From Sphingobium sp. (lineage in GTDB: Bacteria > Pseudomonadota > Alphaproteobacteria > Sphingomonadales > Sphingomonadaceae), in assembly GCA_030148625.1 (NCBI GenBank), contig JASBTC010000008.1, positions 1 to 7,100 of the forward strand: DNA of 7,100 nucleotides, written 5' to 3'. Shown one piece after another: positions 1 to 7,100 of the stretch; position 1 is the stretch's first letter, and every line of letters starts with the position of its first letter. The notes under the pieces are model-generated. The model did no database searches. It was not told where the DNA came from and saw nothing but the letters and a program-made list of their open reading frames with translations. A program made the position numbers and the translations under genes.

Positions 1-898
1 CGAGCGCAACCTGCTCACCCAGATCTTCCGCTTCTTCACCCAGGCCGATGTCGAGGTGCAGGATTGCTACCACGACAAATATGGCCGCGTGTTCAAGCCG
101 ACCGAGATCAAGATGATGCTGACCGCGTTCAGCAACATGGAGACCGTGCATATCGCGGCGTACAGCCATCTGCTCGACACGATCGGCATGCCCGAGAGCG
201 AATATGGCATGTTCCTTCAGTATAAGGAGATGAAGGACAAGCACGACTATCTCGCGACCTTCGGCGTCGACACCGACGAGGATATCGCGCGCACGCTCGC
301 CATGTTCGGCGGCTTCACCGAGGGGCTTCAGCTCTTCGCCAGCTTCGCGATGCTGATGAACTTCCCGCGCTTCAACAAGATGAAGGGCATGGGCCAGATC
401 GTCACCTGGTCGATCCGCGACGAGAGCCTGCACTGCGAAGGCATCACCAAGCTGTTCCACGCCTTCACGCGCGAGCGCGACTGCCTGACCGCCGCGGTCA
501 AGAGCGACATTCGCGACGTCTGCCACACCACGGTGGGGCTGGAGGATGCGTTCATCGACCTGGCCTTCGAGCAGGGCCCCGTGCCCGGCATGAGCCCCAA
601 GGAGATCAAGAAGTACATCCGCTACATCGCGGACTGGCGCCTGGGCCAGCTCGGCCTGAAACCGATGTTCATGATCGACGAGCATCCCCTGCCCTGGCTC
701 GCCCCGCTGCTCAACGGCGTCGAGCACGCCAATTTCTTCGAAACGCGCGCCACCGAATATTCCAAGGCTGCGACGCGGGGCAATTGGAACGAAGTGTGGG
801 ACAGCTTCGACCGCCGCAAGAAAGCGCGCGCGAACGATGTGGCCGCCGACACGGGCGAAGATGATATGTTCGCCAAAGCGGGGATCGCGGCGGAGTAA
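1..898 (+). CDS. nrdB: Ribonucleoside-diphosphate reductase, small (beta) subunit, class I; 5' end missing
   Basis: This subunit holds the di-iron/tyrosyl-radical cofactor that lets the large subunit NrdA reduce ribonucleotides to deoxyribonucleotides in the cytoplasm. The reading frame is open from base 2 to the TAA at 896-898, giving 298 visible residues; family members have about 350-375, so roughly the first 50-70 residues lie outside. Numbering from the first visible residue, candidate iron ligands are D16, E47 and H50 (METVH), E107 (TEGLQLFASF), and E141 and H144 (RDESLH). Y54 lies seven residues after E47, the spacing of the radical tyrosine Y122 after E115 in E. coli; D16 also keeps the D84-E115 spacing. 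The cofactor site therefore looks intact. Gene identity is certain; the class I assignment rests on these residues. Three hairpins follow the stop. The neighbour brnA converges from the right, so no operon continues downstream. Confidence 0.96.
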   Translation, partial: ERNLLTQIFRFFTQADVEVQDCYHDKYGRVFKPTEIKMMLTAFSNMETVHIAAYSHLLDTIGMPESEYGMFLQYKEMKDKHDYLATFGVDTDEDIARTLAMFGGFTEGLQLFASFAMLMNFPRFNKMKGMGQIVTWSIRDESLHCEGITKLFHAFTRERDCLTAAVKSDIRDVCHTTVGLEDAFIDLAFEQGPVPGMSPKEIKKYIRYIADWRLGQLGLKPMFMIDEHPLPWLAPLLNGVEHANFFETRATEYSKAATRGNWNEVWDSFDRRKKARANDVAADTGEDDMFAKAGIAAE

Positions 899-913
899 GG
901 CGTGCCGGCCGAC

Positions 914-1006
914 GGATTGGCGCAAGCCAATCCAAGGCGAACAAGGCGCGCCCGGCCGGCGGCGCGAAAAGCGCCGACCAACGACGCGGGATTCACTCCC
1001 GCGTCG
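914..1006. other. Cluster of three hairpins between convergent nrdB and brnA
   Basis: Three inverted repeats stand in the 144-base gap. The first pairs 914-921 with 926-933 (8 bp) around a GCAA tetraloop. The second pairs 960-965 with 971-976 (6 bp) around GAAAA. The third pairs 982-991 with 997-1006 (10 bp) around TTCAC. None is followed by a clear T-run, so they are not textbook intrinsic terminators. They may still end or stabilise the nrdB transcript from the left and the brnA transcript from the right. A dispersed repeat or a structured RNA are other possibilities. The hairpins are seen directly; their role is inferred. Confidence 0.6.
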
Positions 1007-1042
1007 GGCCGCGACGGCAACGAATCGATCTGTTGCCCTCAC

Positions 1043-1360
1043 TCAGCGCCCCTTTGGCGCATCCCGCATCATCGCTTCGCGCAGGATCCTATTGATCCGC
1101 GTCTGATAGCCCCGCCCCTTCGACTTCAACCAGTGCAGCACATCGGCATCGACGCGGATCGTCGTCGATTCCTTGACCGGACGATAGAAACGCCCGCGCT
1201 CGGCATTCTGCCAGAATGCCTCGTCCAGTTCGGGAAGATCGCTGGTATCGATCGCGTCCTCCGGCATCGCAGCGAGCCGTTCCAGTTCGCTCCTGTCCGC
1301 AGCACTCAACGGCGATTGGGCCGCGAAATCGATCCGCCGTTCAGCGAATTTCTTGATCAT
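1043..1360 (-). CDS. brnA: BrnA-family antitoxin (DUF4415)
   Basis: This 105-residue protein is the likely antitoxin to the BrnT toxin encoded just upstream. BrnA proteins bind and neutralise BrnT and, with it, repress their own promoter through a ribbon-helix-helix DNA-binding domain. The family signature is clear: an acidic middle with DTSDLPELDEAFW (38-50), FYRPVKE (58-64), the beta strand TTIRVDADVL (66-75), and helices containing GYQTRINRILREAM (84-97). I chose the ATG at 1358-1360 because AAAGGA lies six bases upstream (1367-1372, minus strand); a start at 1387 would add nine residues and has no such site. The start lies inside the end of brnT, overlapping by 20 bases, which suggests translational coupling. 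Toxin before antitoxin is the usual order for this family. The stop is TGA at 1043-1045, facing nrdB. Neutralisation of this BrnT is inferred from family and position. Confidence 0.93.
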   Translation of the reverse strand: MIKKFAERRIDFAAQSPLSAADRSELERLAAMPEDAIDTSDLPELDEAFWQNAERGRFYRPVKESTTIRVDADVLHWLKSKGRGYQTRINRILREAMMRDAPKGR

Positions 1361-1637
1361 AGCGTTTCCTTTCCCCGCGCGTTGCACGCCGCGCCGAAAT
1401 GATCCGGATCACTTCGGCGCCGTCGATCTCGTCCCGCACGGTATGGGCCACCAGCAATAGCAACCACCCTTCGACCAGTCCGATCGTCTGCCAGCGATAT
1501 TCGGCGCCCTCGATCCGATCCTGAACGCTCAGCGCAAAGGGATCGGCAAAAACGCGAACCGCCAGATCGAAGCTGACGCCGTGTTTGGCGACATTCGCGG
1601 ATGCCTTTTCAGGATCCCATTCGAACCGAATGTCCAT
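1341..1637 (-). CDS. brnT: BrnT-family toxin (RelE-like ribonuclease fold)
   Basis: This 98-residue protein belongs to the BrnT toxins, RelE-fold RNases that block translation when free of BrnA. The N-terminal signature is visible (FEWDPEKASANVAKHGVSF from residue 5, then VFADP), as is the C-terminal VIRIISARRATRGERKRY, whose arginines and lysines fit an RNA-binding face. The length is normal for the family and no frameshift or stop is seen, so the toxin looks intact. The start is the ATG at 1635-1637; the next upstream ATG (1640-1642) is in another frame. No Shine-Dalgarno sequence precedes the start, whereas brnA, inside the end of this gene, has a good one. This arrangement could favour antitoxin output (inference). 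The stop (1341-1343) lies inside brnA. The DUF1905 gene lies 46 bases upstream on the same strand, and an AT-rich stretch between them probably holds the brnT promoter. Confidence 0.93.
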   Translation of the reverse strand: MDIRFEWDPEKASANVAKHGVSFDLAVRVFADPFALSVQDRIEGAEYRWQTIGLVEGWLLLLVAHTVRDEIDGAEVIRIISARRATRGERKRYDQEIR

Positions 1638-1643
1638 GCCATA

Positions 1644-1672
1644 TTGTTACTACAAATTGGTTTGGACAACAA
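1644..1672 (-). promoter_or_regulatory. Candidate brnT promoter and operator region
   Basis: The 46-base gap before brnT is an AT-rich patch in GC-rich DNA. On the minus strand, TTGTTG (1667-1672) and TAACAA (1644-1649) are spaced by 17 bases. Both match sigma-70 boxes only partly (three of six each). Initiation about seven bases after the -10 box would fall on the ATG itself, giving a leaderless message, which would fit the missing ribosome-binding site. The stretch also contains TTGT-N4-ACAA (1644-1655), a possible half-site pair for BrnA autorepression. These are motif readings only. Confidence 0.35.
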
Positions 1673-1683
1673 TGCCCATCGCT

Positions 1684-2025
1684 TCACAGCCGAAGCGTCA
1701 CCGTCACTTCGTCACCCTCCCCGATATCCTCCCGCCGCCGCACTTCAACCTTGACCGGCAGAAGATAGCCCTCGCTTTCCTTGTGCGGGAACAGCGAGGT
1801 CGCGAAGTCGCTGCCGCCGATCGTCGCGCGCACGGGAACCGATCCGAAGCCGCGCGACTGGCCCGCGGCACGGCGCTCGAAGGACCGCATCCGCACCATA
1901 TCGGCGGCGTCGCCGGTCAAGGTGACGAAATACCAGCTCGCCTTCGCCGGCGGCTGCGGCGTCCAGCGCCAGAGCACGGCTTCGAAGACCAGCGTGTCAC
2001 CATCATCCGTATCGCGCTCGCCCAT
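1684..2025 (-). CDS. DUF1905 domain protein, function unknown
   Basis: This 113-residue protein consists almost entirely of a DUF1905 domain. Recognisable elements are FEAVLWRW (14-21), WYFVTL (31-36), GFGSVPVRATIGGSDFATSLF (roughly 59-79) and YLLPVKVEVRRREDIGEGDEVTVTL (from 87). No reaction is established for the family that I can state. Some relatives carry a C-terminal YdeI/OmpD-associated domain, which is absent here. There is no signal peptide or membrane segment, so it is probably cytoplasmic. The ATG at 2023-2025 is preceded by AAGGGAG (2031-2037, minus strand) five bases upstream. The open frame runs further back to 2166, but that extension is rich in Lys/Arg and unlike the family, so it was left out. 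The gene lies just upstream of brnTA on the same strand, so read-through into the toxin pair is possible, although brnT appears to have its own promoter. Confidence 0.85.
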   Translation of the reverse strand: MGERDTDDGDTLVFEAVLWRWTPQPPAKASWYFVTLTGDAADMVRMRSFERRAAGQSRGFGSVPVRATIGGSDFATSLFPHKESEGYLLPVKVEVRRREDIGEGDEVTVTLRL

Positions 2026-2212
2026 CGTCGCTCCCTTTCGCACATGCTTCATGCAATCGGCGGGACCGCCGCGCAACACCGCGCCCGATCCGCGACTTCG
2101 GATGAAATCCTCGGGTGATTTCTTCTTGCCTCGCCTGCGCGGCTTTGCTTTACGCCGCGTCCGCACATTCGGAGTGGTTCATGTCTGAGATTGTCGCCCG
2201 CTGATCGACGGG

Positions 2213-2230
2213 CCGGGTTCATGAACCCGG
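2213..2230. repeat. Perfect 18-bp palindrome
   Basis: CCGGGTTCATGAACCCGG reads identically on both strands with no spacer. It lies between two divergent genes, 182 bases from the DUF1905 start and 93 bases from the yjhX start, so an operator for a dimeric regulator is one reading. As RNA the 18 bases can fold into a short hairpin. Its centre TTCATGAA occurs again at 2321-2328, spanning the yjhX start codon. The palindrome is seen directly; function is a guess. Confidence 0.55.
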
Positions 2231-2294
2231 AGCGCCGTCGGCCGCGTGAACGCGATGGCGGGGCTACGCGCCTCCGCCAGCCTGTGTTCGCGCC

Positions 2295-2310
2295 CTTTCC
2301 ATCCGGAAAG
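2295..2310 (+). promoter_or_regulatory. Stem-loop in the yjhX leader
   Basis: CTTTCC (2295-2300) pairs with GGAAAG (2305-2310) around a four-base loop, ending 13 bases before the yjhX ATG. GGAAAG is the only purine-rich stretch near this start, so folding could hide the site where the ribosome would bind. It is short and may be coincidental. Confidence 0.35.
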
Positions 2311-2323
2311 CGGACACGATTTC

Positions 2324-2581
2324 ATGAATATCTCGAAACACGAACAGCGCGTGCTGCACGCGCTGGCGCAAGGCGGGCGTATCGTCCACCGCCGGGCCGA
2401 TGATGGCCGCATCGTCGACGTGGAATGCTTCACCCGCGACGGCTGGCTGCTGTCGGATTGCACGATGGGCGTTTTCCGCCGGCTGAAACGCCGGCGGCTG
2501 ATCGCCAGCGCCAATGGCCAGCCCTATCGCATCACGCGACTGGGGCTGGGCGCGGTGCGCGCGCAGCTCGACAATCGCTGA
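2324..2581 (+). CDS. yjhX: YjhX family (UPF0386) protein, putative toxin
   Basis: This 85-residue protein matches the YjhX/UPF0386 family along its whole length: [20 protein letters not shown] at the start, [11 protein letters not shown] and [16 protein letters not shown] in the middle, and [12 protein letters not shown] followed by VRAQLDNR at the end. In E. coli yjhX is described as a toxin gene next to yjhQ, an acetyltransferase gene. No acetyltransferase is encoded here, so this copy is an orphan and its role as a toxin is uncertain; the predicted shape resembles small winged-helix proteins, which leaves a DNA-binding role open. The ATG at 2324 gives the family's usual length; an upstream in-frame start (2246) adds 26 unrelated residues. 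The ribosome-binding site is weak (GGAAAG at 2305-2310). A GC-rich hairpin right after the stop ends the unit. Family assignment is firm, function is not. Confidence 0.9.
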   Translation: MNISKHEQRVLHALAQGGRIVHRRADDGRIVDVECFTRDGWLLSDCTMGVFRRLKRRRLIASANGQPYRITRLGLGAVRAQLDNR

Positions 2582-2588
2582 CGCACCA

Positions 2589-2620
2589 GGGGCGGCGTCG
2601 ACAGGCGCCGCCCCGTTCCT
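2589..2620 (+). terminator. GC-rich hairpin after yjhX, probable terminator
   Basis: GGGGCGGCG (2589-2597) pairs with CGCCGCCCC (2606-2614), a perfect 9-bp stem with an eight-base loop, starting eight bases after the yjhX stop. The following bases are GTTCCT, a poor T-run, so termination may be partial. Confidence 0.6.
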
Positions 2621-2713
2621 CGTCATCGCAAAATCGGAACGGCCCGCCGCCGCAATCCGATACCGGAACCCATACCGAAGAGCAGGAAATCCGGCTAATC
2701 CAGGGCTCGCACT

Positions 2714-2738
2714 GGAACGCGCCTCACGCCTGTCCGTC
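2714..2738 (+). promoter_or_regulatory. Weak EcfG-type promoter candidate for the Arg/Asp-rich gene
   Basis: GGAAC (2714-2718), a 16-base spacer and CGTC (2735-2738) resemble the alphaproteobacterial general-stress sigma factor consensus GGAAC-N16/17-CGTT, with one mismatch in the -10 box. It would give a leader of about 80 bases. The rest of 2615-2827 shows no gene. Confidence 0.25.
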
Positions 2739-2788
2739 CGATGAACGCGGCGTAGTTTCCGGTTCACGCAACATCACGCATGATGAGC

Positions 2789-2807
2789 CGTTCCTAAGTC
2801 AGGAACG
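2789..2807 (+). promoter_or_regulatory. Leader hairpin before the Arg/Asp-rich gene
   Basis: CGTTCCT (2789-2795) and AGGAACG (2801-2807) form a perfect 7-bp stem with a five-base loop. It ends seven bases before the ribosome-binding site AAGGAG (2815-2820). It could be a regulator's operator or an RNA element that affects message stability or translation. Only the symmetry is certain. Confidence 0.45.
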
Positions 2808-2827
2808 CGTAAAGAAGGAGCAGGATC

Positions 2828-3118
2828 ATGCGTATTCTGATCATTGCAGCCAGCCTGGCCGCCATCGGCCTGTCGTCCGTACCGGCCAGCGCCGAGGCGC
2901 AGTCGTGGCGCGATCGCCGCGAATATCGCGAGGATGTTCGCGACGCCTATCGCGACTATCACCGCGACATGCGCCGCGCCGACAGTCGCCGCGACGTGTG
3001 GGAGGCGCGCCGCGATCTGCGTCGCGATCTCCGCGAGGCCCGCCGCGATTATCGTCGCGACAGCCGTGGCCGCTATTATTACTGGCACAATGGCCGCCGC
3101 CATTATCGCGGCTGGTGA
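2828..3118 (+). CDS. Exported arginine/aspartate-rich small protein, function unknown
   Basis: This 96-residue protein begins with a clear signal peptide: MR, a hydrophobic core (residues 3-17) and an A-S-A site at 20-22, leaving a mature periplasmic or secreted protein of about 74 residues. About 25 of those are Arg and 11 are Asp, arranged from residue 28 to 80 as repeated RRD, RD and RE units with Tyr, Leu, Val or Trp between them, which suggests a long charged helix. The end is aromatic (GRYYYWHNGRRHYRGW), resembling the tails of RcnB-like or other small envelope proteins of sphingomonads; this is a resemblance only. The matching DNA repeats CGCGA about twelve times. AAGGAG (2815-2820) lies seven bases before the ATG. 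A strong terminator follows at once, so it is transcribed alone. A real gene is likely; no function can be assigned. Confidence 0.85.
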   Translation: MRILIIAASLAAIGLSSVPASAEAQSWRDRREYREDVRDAYRDYHRDMRRADSRRDVWEARRDLRRDLREARRDYRRDSRGRYYYWHNGRRHYRGW

Positions 3119-3121
3119 AGC

Positions 3122-3154
3122 AAACGCCCCGGCGCCCATGGTGCCGGGGCGTTT
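3122..3154. terminator. Strong intrinsic terminator, two-way in form
   Basis: Bases 3122-3133 (AAACGCCCCGGC) pair perfectly with 3143-3154 (GCCGGGGCGTTT), a 12-bp stem with a nine-base loop. It starts three bases after the stop of the Arg/Asp-rich gene and ends in TTT on the plus strand. The A-run on the other side would give a T-run on the minus strand. It separates that gene from the small membrane protein gene downstream. Confidence 0.88.
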
Positions 3155-3177
3155 CACATCGGACACCCATCGCGATT

Positions 3178-3183
3178 TTGACA
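3178..3183 (+). promoter_or_regulatory. Possible -35 box for the small membrane protein gene
   Basis: A consensus TTGACA stands 62 bases before the small gene's ATG, downstream of the terminator that isolates this gene. No good -10 box lies at 16-18 bases; the nearest AT-containing hexamer, CGTTAT (3204-3209), is 20 bases away. The promoter call is therefore weak. Confidence 0.25.
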
Positions 3184-3245
3184 GGGATCAAATATCGTCC
3201 GCCCGTTATCCCGCATCGTTCCTCCGTCACTTGAAGGAGCGAAAT

Positions 3246-3356
3246 ATGATCGAGTTCATCGGCAACCATATCCCCCTGCTGTTCGGCACGATGATCGTGC
3301 TGTTCGCAACCGTCCTCATCACATTGAGCATCGAGGATGCGCTGGGGTGCCGCTGA
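3246..3356 (+). CDS. 36-residue single-pass membrane protein, unknown
   Basis: A small open frame encodes 36 residues starting MIEFIGNHIPLLFGTM and ending LSIEDALGCR. Residues 9-29 are almost wholly hydrophobic and fit one transmembrane helix, with short polar ends. The case for a real gene is a textbook AAGGAG (3234-3239) six bases before the ATG and the clean membrane segment. The terminator upstream means it needs its own promoter; a TTGACA at 3178-3183 is the only hint. The TGA at 3354-3356 is 18 bases from the stop of the convergent gene on the other strand, and both stop codons lie in the arms of a 6-bp inverted repeat (3351-3356 with 3375-3380). I do not recognise a family. Comparable small proteins often modulate membrane complexes, but nothing here shows that. 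Confidence 0.65.
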   Translation: MIEFIGNHIPLLFGTMIVLFATVLITLSIEDALGCR

Positions 3357-3374
3357 GCGCCCGGCGGCCGACCA

Positions 3375-3839
3375 TCAGCGCGGCGCGTCGGCGGTTTCCG
3401 CCAGCGTCGCGCTTGCGCCCGTCAGCCTGAAAGCGATCGGCGCAGATACGGCCGCCGGGTCGCCTGCACGCTCGACCACCGCCATATCGGCGTCGAACCG
3501 CGCATCCTCCGCATAATCGCCCCGCAACAAGGCTTCATTGCGCGCCATCTCCGCTTCGATCTCGCGATCCCGCGCCATCGCCCTGCGTTCCTCAAGGCTC
3601 GGGCCGCACCCTTCGCAGACGGTGGGGATGATCGGCGGGGGGCCGGTATAGGCAGTCCCGGCCCGGTCCGCGACCAGTGCTTCGGGACGGCCGAGCTGCT
3701 GGCCGCCACCATCGCGCTCGACGATCTGGAGGGGAACGCCGCCCGCGGCGAAACTGCCCAGGCCGGCACCGGCCAGTGCGCCGACGATCGTCACCGCGCA
3801 CGCGGCGATCAGAATGTGCCCGGCGGTTTCCCCTTTCAC
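3375..3839 (-). CDS. Membrane-anchored protein with CEGCG motif, function unknown
   Basis: This 154-residue protein starts with a short polar stretch (VKGETAGH), then one hydrophobic segment rich in Ala/Gly (residues 9-33), and continues as a soluble, probably periplasmic domain. That domain has a proline-rich turn (GPPPIIPT, 67-74), the cysteine pair CEGCG (75-79), and a charged helical stretch (SLEERRAMARDREIEAEMARNEALL, about 81-105). The cysteine pair could bind metal or form a disulfide; this is inference. I do not recognise the family. The GTG at 3837-3839 was chosen because AAGGGA (3847-3852, minus strand) lies seven bases upstream; a TTG at 3875 would add 12 basic residues without such a site. 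A candidate general-stress promoter lies about 35 bases upstream. Pip is divergent and the 36-residue gene convergent, so it is transcribed alone. Confidence 0.75.
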   Translation of the reverse strand: MKGETAGHILIAACAVTIVGALAGAGLGSFAAGGVPLQIVERDGGGQQLGRPEALVADRAGTAYTGPPPIIPTVCEGCGPSLEERRAMARDREIEAEMARNEALLRGDYAEDARFDADMAVVERAGDPAAVSAPIAFRLTGASATLAETADAPR

Positions 3840-3873
3840 GATCCGGTCCCTTCTCCGTCCGACTCGGGTTATC

Positions 3874-3898
3874 AACCAAGACCGGCCTCATGGGTTCC
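3874..3898 (-). promoter_or_regulatory. Candidate EcfG-type general stress promoter
   Basis: On the minus strand, GGAAC (3894-3898), a 16-base spacer and GGTT (3874-3877) fit the alphaproteobacterial EcfG/SigT pattern GGAAC-N16/17-CGTT, with only the first base of the -10 box different. Transcription would start near 3866, giving a leader of about 27 bases before the GTG at 3839. Position and spacing are good; no experiment supports it. Confidence 0.5.
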
Positions 3899-3935
3899 CG
3901 ACACGCTTGCACAGCCAGGGGGCTTGCGCCAGTGA

Positions 3936-4892
<957 letters not shown>

Positions 4893-4905
4893 GAACGCCC
4901 CTTCC

Positions 4906-4994
4906 GCGTCATTCCCGCGAAAGCGGGAATCCCGGTTTTCTGTTCACACGAGCCAAAGGAAGAAGCGGGATTCCTGCTTTCGCAGGAATGACGC
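4906..4994. repeat. Inverted pair of REP-like hairpins between pip and uvrB
   Basis: Two 30-base units face each other across 29 bases: 4906-4935 and the reverse complement of 4965-4994, identical at 27 of 30 positions. Each is a hairpin by itself: 4911-4918 pairs with 4923-4930 around GAAA, and 4970-4977 pairs with 4982-4989 around TTTC. Two of the three differences are the two sides of one base pair (C-G in one, T-A in the other), so the stem is kept. The CATTCCCGCGAAAGCGGGAAT type of hairpin is, from memory, a common dispersed repeat in proteobacterial genomes. TTTT follows the first unit (4936-4939), so the pair may end pip transcripts from the left and uvrB transcripts from the right. 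Confidence 0.85.
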
Positions 4995-5029
4995 AGTGGA
5001 TCGTTGGTGTCGGAAAGACGACTGACGCC

Positions 5030-7100
<2,071 letters not shown>

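Larger units (their letters stand above)
2026..2323. other. Divergent intergenic region between the DUF1905 gene and yjhX
   Basis: I see no convincing gene in these 298 bases. Long frames here are extensions or shadows of the neighbours. It must hold the control regions of two divergent genes. Visible structures are a 6-bp stem pairing 2138-2143 with 2154-2159, the perfect 18-bp palindrome at 2213-2230, and a 6-bp stem-loop at 2295-2310 close to the yjhX start. No clear -35/-10 pair was recognised. Confidence 0.5.

Noticed and set aside
1361..1387. Earlier start for brnA at 1387
   Set aside because: The nine extra residues are not family-like, and AAAGGA is placed correctly for the ATG at 1360.
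2026..2166. 47-residue N-terminal extension of the DUF1905 protein
   Set aside because: The extension is Lys/Arg-rich and not like the family, while the ATG at 2025 has AAGGGAG five bases upstream and gives the normal domain start.
2190..2300. tRNA-like GGTTCATGAACC sequence
   Set aside because: It is the centre of a perfect palindrome; no acceptor, D or anticodon arms can be built around it on either strand.
2908..3062. Repeated CGCGA units as a CRISPR or tandem repeat array
   Set aside because: The units are short and irregularly spaced and lie within a coding frame of Arg-Asp/Glu codons, so they reflect protein composition.
2425..3234. 269-codon plus-strand frame across yjhX and the Arg/Asp-rich gene
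   Set aside because: It overlaps two better-supported genes and two terminator hairpins in another frame, and its low-complexity composition is that of a frame-shifted translation.
3792..3807. Lipobox-like IAAC (residues 11-14) in the CEGCG protein
   Set aside because: The hydrophobic stretch continues well beyond the cysteine instead of ending before it, so a membrane anchor fits better than a lipoprotein signal.
3840..3875. TTG start at 3875 for the CEGCG protein
   Set aside because: A TTG start is rarer, has no ribosome-binding site, and would overlap the candidate -10 box; the GTG at 3839 has AAGGGA seven bases upstream.

Overview
The window looks like chromosomal DNA of an alphaproteobacterium, most likely a sphingomonad. 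This is inferred from the high GC content, the style of the NrdB, UvrB and proline iminopeptidase proteins, and small families common in that group (BrnTA, DUF1905, YjhX, arginine-rich exported proteins). No species is claimed.

Layout. The left edge (1-898, +) is the C-terminal part of the class I ribonucleotide reductase small subunit gene nrdB. A 144-base convergent gap with three hairpins follows. On the minus strand lie a DUF1905 gene (1684-2025) and, 46 bases downstream, a BrnT/BrnA toxin-antitoxin pair (brnT 1341-1637, brnA 1043-1360, overlapping by 20 bases). Divergent from these, on the plus strand, are a YjhX-family gene (2324-2581), an exported Arg/Asp-rich protein (2828-3118) closed by a strong terminator, and a 36-residue single-pass membrane protein (3246-3356). 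A membrane-anchored protein of unknown function with a CEGCG motif (3375-3839, -) converges on that small gene and may have a general-stress (EcfG-type) promoter. Divergent from it is a proline iminopeptidase gene (3936-4892, +). It converges on uvrB (5030 to the right edge, -) across an inverted pair of REP-like hairpins.

How the genes fit together. Housekeeping genes (nrdB, pip, uvrB) flank a pocket of about 2.8 kb (1043-3839) holding small genes: one clear toxin-antitoxin module, a toxin-family gene without its usual partner, and several envelope or unknown proteins. Each has its own start signals and often its own hairpin or terminator, so this reads as a collection of short, separately controlled units rather than one operon. 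No integrase, transposase, tRNA, rRNA or CRISPR was seen. I found no convincing new multi-gene system. The least explained items are the Arg/Asp-rich exported protein, the small membrane protein, the CEGCG protein and the orphan YjhX.
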